Shown: in pieces, positions 60,596 to 64,000 of the stretch
How the letters are laid out: the number at the start of each line of letters is the position of its first letter
How positions within the stretch are numbered: the stretch's first letter is position 1
Assembly: GCF_001613145.1 (NCBI RefSeq)
Contig: NZ_BDBU01000037.1
Span: forward strand, 85,235 to 149,234
Direction of reading: 5' to 3'
Length of the DNA: 64,000 nt
Source: Nocardia jejuensis NBRC 103114
Lineage (GTDB): Bacteria > Actinomycetota > Actinomycetes > Mycobacteriales > Mycobacteriaceae
Program-made: the position numbers and the translations under genes
The notes under the pieces: model-generated
Seen by the model: the letters and a program-made list of their open reading frames with translations, nothing else
What the model was told of the DNA's origin: nothing
The model's database searches: none

Positions 60596-60608
60596 GCTAC
60601 CCCGGGAC

Positions 60609-62162
60609 TCAGCCGATCCAGGCCGCGACGGCCAGGAACGCACAGGTCAGCACGAACAGAATCACCATGAGCGGCACGATGAACTTCACGTACCGGTCGT
60701 AGCGCACCTTGGCCAGCGCGATGCCGCCGGTGACCACCGCCGTGGTCGGGGTGACCAGATTCGCCCAGCCCGAGGCCGACTGCCACGCCGTGACCACCAG
60801 CGAGCGCGGCACATTCGCGAAATCCGCCAGCGGAGCCATGATCGGCATGGCGAGCGTGGCATGCCCGGAGGTGGACGGGATCAGGAACGCCAGCGGGATG
60901 TTCACCAGGAACACCGCCACCGCGAAGACCGCCGACGAGGTCCCCGACACCACGCCCTCGAGCGCGTGCAGCACCGTGCTGGTGATCTGGGTGTTGTTCA
61001 TGATGACGGTGACGCCGCGCGCCAGCACGATCACCAGGCCCGCGCCCACGAAATCGCTGAAGCCCTTGCCGATTCCCTCGGACATCCGGCTCTCCCCGAG
61101 CCCGCCGACCAGGCCGACCACCACCGCGCCGACCAGGAACAGAGCGGTGAGTTCCGGGAAGTACCAGCCCAGTTCCCAGGCGAAGGGCTTCGCGTCCGGA
61201 CCCTTGATGACCGTGCCCCACGGGATGATCGCGAAGATCATGAACGCGAAGGTCACCATGACCAGCCACAGCACCGCGACCTGCCGGCGCGTCATCGGAT
61301 CCGGTTCGTGCTCTTCGGCTTTCACGTCCTGATCGCCCGGCTGCCACCCCGACCAGGACTTGCTCGGGTCGGCCTTCACGCGGCGCGCGTACCAGAGCAC
61401 GTAGCCCACGGTGGCGGTCGTCAGCACCACCAGCATGGCCAGGCGCAGCACGATGCCGTCGCCGATGGCGATACCGGCGGCGGAGGACGCGGTGCCGGTG
61501 GCGAACGGATTCGTGGTGGAACACATCACGCCCACACCCGCGCCCGCGATGATCGCGCCGACCGCGGTCATGCGGTCGTAGCCCAGGGCCAGGGTCAAAG
61601 GCACCAGCAGCGCGTAGAAGCCCAGGGTCTCCTCCGCGAACCCCTCCACCGTGCCCGCGACCGCGAACACCACCATGATCCCGACGATCATCAGGAACGA
61701 GCGCTTGCGCAGTTTGTAGGCGAGCGAACCGATTCCGCTGTCCAGCGCGCCGGTGGCGAAGGCGACGGTGATGAAGGCGCCCACGGCCAGCACGAACAGG
61801 AACACCGCCGCGGCGCCGTACAGATCGCCCGTCATATCGGGCGCGACTTGCCCGGTCTTGGGATCCTGGATGCCGTACAGGCCGTTGATCGGCGCGAGGA
61901 ACAGATCGCGCAGTCGCGCGCCGAAACTCTTGACGTCCTCGATGCGGTGATAGGACCCCGCGATCGGCTGGCCCTTGGCATCGGTCTCGTAGACGCCCGG
62001 CGGAATCACGAAGGCCGCCAGCCACACCGCGACGGTGACCCCCGCCAGGATCGTGTAGGTGGAGGGGAAGCCCCGCTTCTTCTTGTGCTTGGCGGGACCC
62101 TTCGGATCCTGCCCGGTCCGGTCTCCCGACGGCGTCGCGTCGGCTGTCGGAGCGTGGCTCAC
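60609..62162 (-). CDS. YfcC-family transporter
   Basis: 517 residues, about 12 helices: YTILAGVTVAVWLAAFVIPP, AGTVEGFAEETLGFYALLVP, VMCSTTNPFATGTASSAAG and LIPSTSGHATLAMPIMAPLA with conserved loop motifs of the YfcC/C4-dicarboxylate-like uptake family. An N-terminal Lys-rich tail is cytosolic. GTG 62162 overlaps the peptidase stop (GTGA), so transporter and peptidase are coupled; peptide or amino-acid import is a reasonable guess. Confidence 0.9.
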   Translation of the reverse strand: MSHAPTADATPSGDRTGQDPKGPAKHKKKRGFPSTYTILAGVTVAVWLAAFVIPPGVYETDAKGQPIAGSYHRIEDVKSFGARLRDLFLAPINGLYGIQDPKTGQVAPDMTGDLYGAAAVFLFVLAVGAFITVAFATGALDSGIGSLAYKLRKRSFLMIVGIMVVFAVAGTVEGFAEETLGFYALLVPLTLALGYDRMTAVGAIIAGAGVGVMCSTTNPFATGTASSAAGIAIGDGIVLRLAMLVVLTTATVGYVLWYARRVKADPSKSWSGWQPGDQDVKAEEHEPDPMTRRQVAVLWLVMVTFAFMIFAIIPWGTVIKGPDAKPFAWELGWYFPELTALFLVGAVVVGLVGGLGESRMSEGIGKGFSDFVGAGLVIVLARGVTVIMNNTQITSTVLHALEGVVSGTSSAVFAVAVFLVNIPLAFLIPSTSGHATLAMPIMAPLADFANVPRSLVVTAWQSASGWANLVTPTTAVVTGGIALAKVRYDRYVKFIVPLMVILFVLTCAFLAVAAWIG

Positions 62163-63508
62163 TTGACCATCCTGTCCGCGAAGAGTTGGAAGAACTCGGC
62201 TTCGGCCAGGGCCACACCGGTCAACTCGCTCAGCAGGACTCGCTCGTTGAACCCGTGCATATTGCAGCTGGAATCCTCGACGCCGAGCATGAGGACCTCG
62301 GCCGCCGGATTGGCGGCGGCCATGGAATTGGTGAGCGGAATCGACCCGCCCATGGCCGAGTCGACGGCCTCGGTCCCCCACGCCCTGGCCATGGCCTCGC
62401 GCATGGCGGCGTACGCGGGACCGGTTGTCCCGGCGGCGAATCCGGAGCCGACGTCCCCACCGGTGACGGTGAGCTCGATACCGAACGGCGTGACCTTGCG
62501 CAGGTGTTCGATGACCGCGCGCTGTCCCTCGGCCGGGTCCTGCTCCGGATGCACGCGCACGTTCAGATACGCCTTCGCATACGGAACCACCGCCGACGCG
62601 GCGGTTTTCACCGGCGGAGCGTCGAGGCCGATCACGGTGATCGCCGGGCCGTACCAGATCCGCTCGCCGATCGGGCCGGTGCCGAGCAGCGGCATTCCCG
62701 GTGCCATGCCGGTGATTTCGGCGAATTCCGCGTCCGTGTAGTTCGCGCCGGTCCAAGTGTCACGTCGCAGACCCGGCACCGCGACATTGCCGTCGGCGTC
62801 GTGCAGTGTCGCGAGTGCGGCCATGAGCGCCAGCAGCGCATCCGGTGCGGCCCCGCCGAACTGGCCCGAGTGCACCGGCGCGGCCAGTGTTCGCACCTCG
62901 ACGAACACATCCGCCACGCCGCGCAGCGCGGTCACCAGCGTGGGCGTGCCGGCGCGGATATTGCCCGCGTCGCAGATCAGCAGCGCGTCCGCCTGGAACA
63001 GTTCGGGTTTCTCGGCGGGATAGTCGTCGAAGACCGAGCCGTACTCCTCCTGGCCCTCGATCACGACGATCACGCCCACCGGCGGCTTACCGCCGAACGC
63101 CCGCAGCGCGCCGATATGGGCCACCACGTTCGCCTTGCAGTCCGCGGCGCCACGCCCGTAGACGGCCCCGTCCTGCTCGGTGGGCGTGAACGGCGGGGTC
63201 TTCCACAGGCTTTCATCGCCCGAGGGCTGCACGTCGTAGTGCCCGTACAGCAGCACGGTGGGCGCGCCGGGCGGGGCGGGGATGCGCCCGTAGACGACCG
63301 GCGAGGTATCGGGCAGGTTCAGCACCTGCAGATCCGCGACACCGGATTTCCGCAACTCATCCGCTACGAGATCGTGCGCGCGCCGCACGTTCTCCTTCGG
63401 ATAGTCGGGGAACGCGATCGATGGGATGGCAACCAGCTGCCCGAGCAGTTCTTTCAGCTCGGGCATGAGGCCGTCGACAGTGCTACGCAGGTCCTGACGC
63501 GAATCCAT
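62159..63508 (-). CDS. M20-family metallodipeptidase
   Basis: 449 residues. Zinc-ligand motifs LLYGHYDVQPSGDESLWKTP, GRGAADCKANVVAHIGAL, EGQEEYGSV, CDAGN and a final HGFNERV supply the five expected ligands and the catalytic Glu. This matches M20 dipeptidases (carnosinase/CPG2-like). Its product may be taken up or released by the coupled YfcC transporter. Confidence 0.92.
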   Translation of the reverse strand: MDSRQDLRSTVDGLMPELKELLGQLVAIPSIAFPDYPKENVRRAHDLVADELRKSGVADLQVLNLPDTSPVVYGRIPAPPGAPTVLLYGHYDVQPSGDESLWKTPPFTPTEQDGAVYGRGAADCKANVVAHIGALRAFGGKPPVGVIVVIEGQEEYGSVFDDYPAEKPELFQADALLICDAGNIRAGTPTLVTALRGVADVFVEVRTLAAPVHSGQFGGAAPDALLALMAALATLHDADGNVAVPGLRRDTWTGANYTDAEFAEITGMAPGMPLLGTGPIGERIWYGPAITVIGLDAPPVKTAASAVVPYAKAYLNVRVHPEQDPAEGQRAVIEHLRKVTPFGIELTVTGGDVGSGFAAGTTGPAYAAMREAMARAWGTEAVDSAMGGSIPLTNSMAAANPAAEVLMLGVEDSSCNMHGFNERVLLSELTGVALAEAEFFQLFADRMVK

Positions 63509-63557
63509 GGCTCCTATCGAACCATCCAGGACCGAAAATTCAGCGAATCTACAGCTA

Positions 63558-64000
63558 TCAGTTTTCGGGCAGGAGTTCCCCCGAATGTGAACCCGGGCCC
63601 CACCGCTCGATCACCGCGGCGGTCGCCGCGCCGTAGGCCCGGCTGGCCGTTCGCGGCCGGGCCGCCGGATAGTTCGACCGATGCGTCACCACGACACCGT
63701 TGTCCAGCCTCACCGTCGTGTTCGCGACGGTCGCGACACAGTTCCCCCCGGCCTTGGCGGTGAGATCGACGATGACCGCGCCCGCGGCGAGCGCCTCGAT
63801 CCCGGTGCGGTCCACCAGGACCGGTGCGCGGCGGCCGCGCTGCCCGGCCGCGCACACGATCAGGTCCGGCTTCCGCGCGGCGATCAACTCGGCGATCCCA
63901 CCCGGATCGGTGTCCGCCACGAATTCACCCGCACCGCAAGCGATCGCGGCCTCCCGCTGCCCGGCGCGATGGCCGAGCGCGACGGGCGGCGCATCCGCGC
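63558..64000 (-). CDS. pntA: NAD(P) transhydrogenase alpha subunit, C-terminal part (truncated by window)
   Basis: The frame runs off the window end. It reads LVDRTGIEALAAGAVIVDLT, AGGNCVATVANTTVRLDNGV and NYPAARPRTASRAYGA, matching the end of the alanine dehydrogenase/PntA nucleotide-binding domain, where the family has PGSVIVDLAAxxGGNCE. The protein ends after this domain with no membrane helices, so the membrane subunits would be separate genes. Divergence in the normally conserved positions means the assignment is to the family, not firmly to PntA. Confidence 0.75.
   Translation of the reverse strand, partial: ADAPPVALGHRAGQREAAIACGAGEFVADTDPGGIAELIAARKPDLIVCAAGQRGRRAPVLVDRTGIEALAAGAVIVDLTAKAGGNCVATVANTTVRLDNGVVVTHRSNYPAARPRTASRAYGAATAAVIERWGPGSHSGELLPEN

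Noticed and set aside
60253..62217. 654-codon minus-strand frame overlapping HadA/B and the transporter
   Set aside because: Out of frame with both real genes and very Gly/Arg-rich.
62960..63160. GRGAADCKA in the M20 peptidase as a lost metal ligand
   Set aside because: The metal-binding Asp is retained; the Asp-Cys-Lys form is, as I recall, frequent in actinobacterial M20 dipeptidases.
1..64000. CRISPR array, tRNA, rRNA, insertion sequence or prophage
   Set aside because: No regularly spaced repeats, no cloverleaf-like segments I could identify, and no transposase, integrase or phage structural gene.

Overview
The window looks like chromosome of a high-GC, mycolic-acid-containing actinobacterium, most likely Nocardia or a close relative. 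This rests on the strongly GC-biased third codon positions, an antigen-85-type mycolyltransferase-like protein, a fused HadA/HadB-type dehydratase, several flavin/F420-type LLM oxidoreductases, a mymA-like operon and a site matching the KstR steroid-regulon consensus. The genus is an inference. I see no rRNA, tRNA, CRISPR array, integrase, transposase or phage gene. The region reads as lipid- and redox-rich accessory chromosome with many local regulators.

Layout. 0-9.5 kb: 3' end of an unknown gene, a Tat-exported flavin amine oxidase, an L,D-transpeptidase, trpF, a small hypothetical gene, an ATPase-LuxR regulator, a possible 35-residue hydrophobic peptide, an SGNH hydrolase, and a Baeyer-Villiger-type monooxygenase coupled to a GntR regulator. 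9.5-15.2 kb: a TerD-AIM24 fusion, a KstD-like flavoprotein behind a KstR-type site, and a neutral ceramidase. 15.2-24.7 kb: a NarL-type two-component system, a multicopper oxidase with a long disordered prefix, a RibD/DHFR-like reductase, an LLM oxidoreductase, a MarR/ABC exporter pair and a MerR regulator. 24.8-29.2 kb: a tight four-gene operon (alpha/beta hydrolase, SDR, diiron ferritin-like protein, BVMO) resembling the mycobacterial mymA locus. 29.3-39.4 kb: a lipoprotein L,D-transpeptidase, a metallophosphoesterase, a GlsB-like protein, a TerD-TerD fusion, a thioredoxin-reductase-like flavoprotein divergent from an XRE-cupin regulator, a CE1759/CE1758 FMN reductase/monooxygenase pair, and two membrane or unknown proteins.

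39.5-48.7 kb: a TetR, hydroxyacyl-CoA dehydrogenase and oleate hydratase operon, a mycolyltransferase-like esterase, a LysR divergent from a PfpI/TetR pair, a SnoaL-like protein, a second SGNH hydrolase and a third TerD. 49-64 kb: a type-B carboxylesterase divergent from a P450, a small secreted protein, a hotdog thioesterase, a GntR/MFS pair, an acyl-CoA dehydrogenase divergent from an LLM oxidoreductase, a GH1 glycosidase, a fused HadA/B-like dehydratase, a coupled M20 peptidase/YfcC transporter, and the 3' part of a transhydrogenase alpha subunit.

How the genes work together. Most units are a regulator plus one to three enzymes, with a palindrome in the shared promoter (at least a dozen are listed). 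The recurring theme is oxidation or hydrolysis of lipids, steroids and other hydrophobic substrates. A second theme is three differently built TerD-family proteins within 40 kb. All functional assignments come from motifs and remembered family patterns; no database search was possible.
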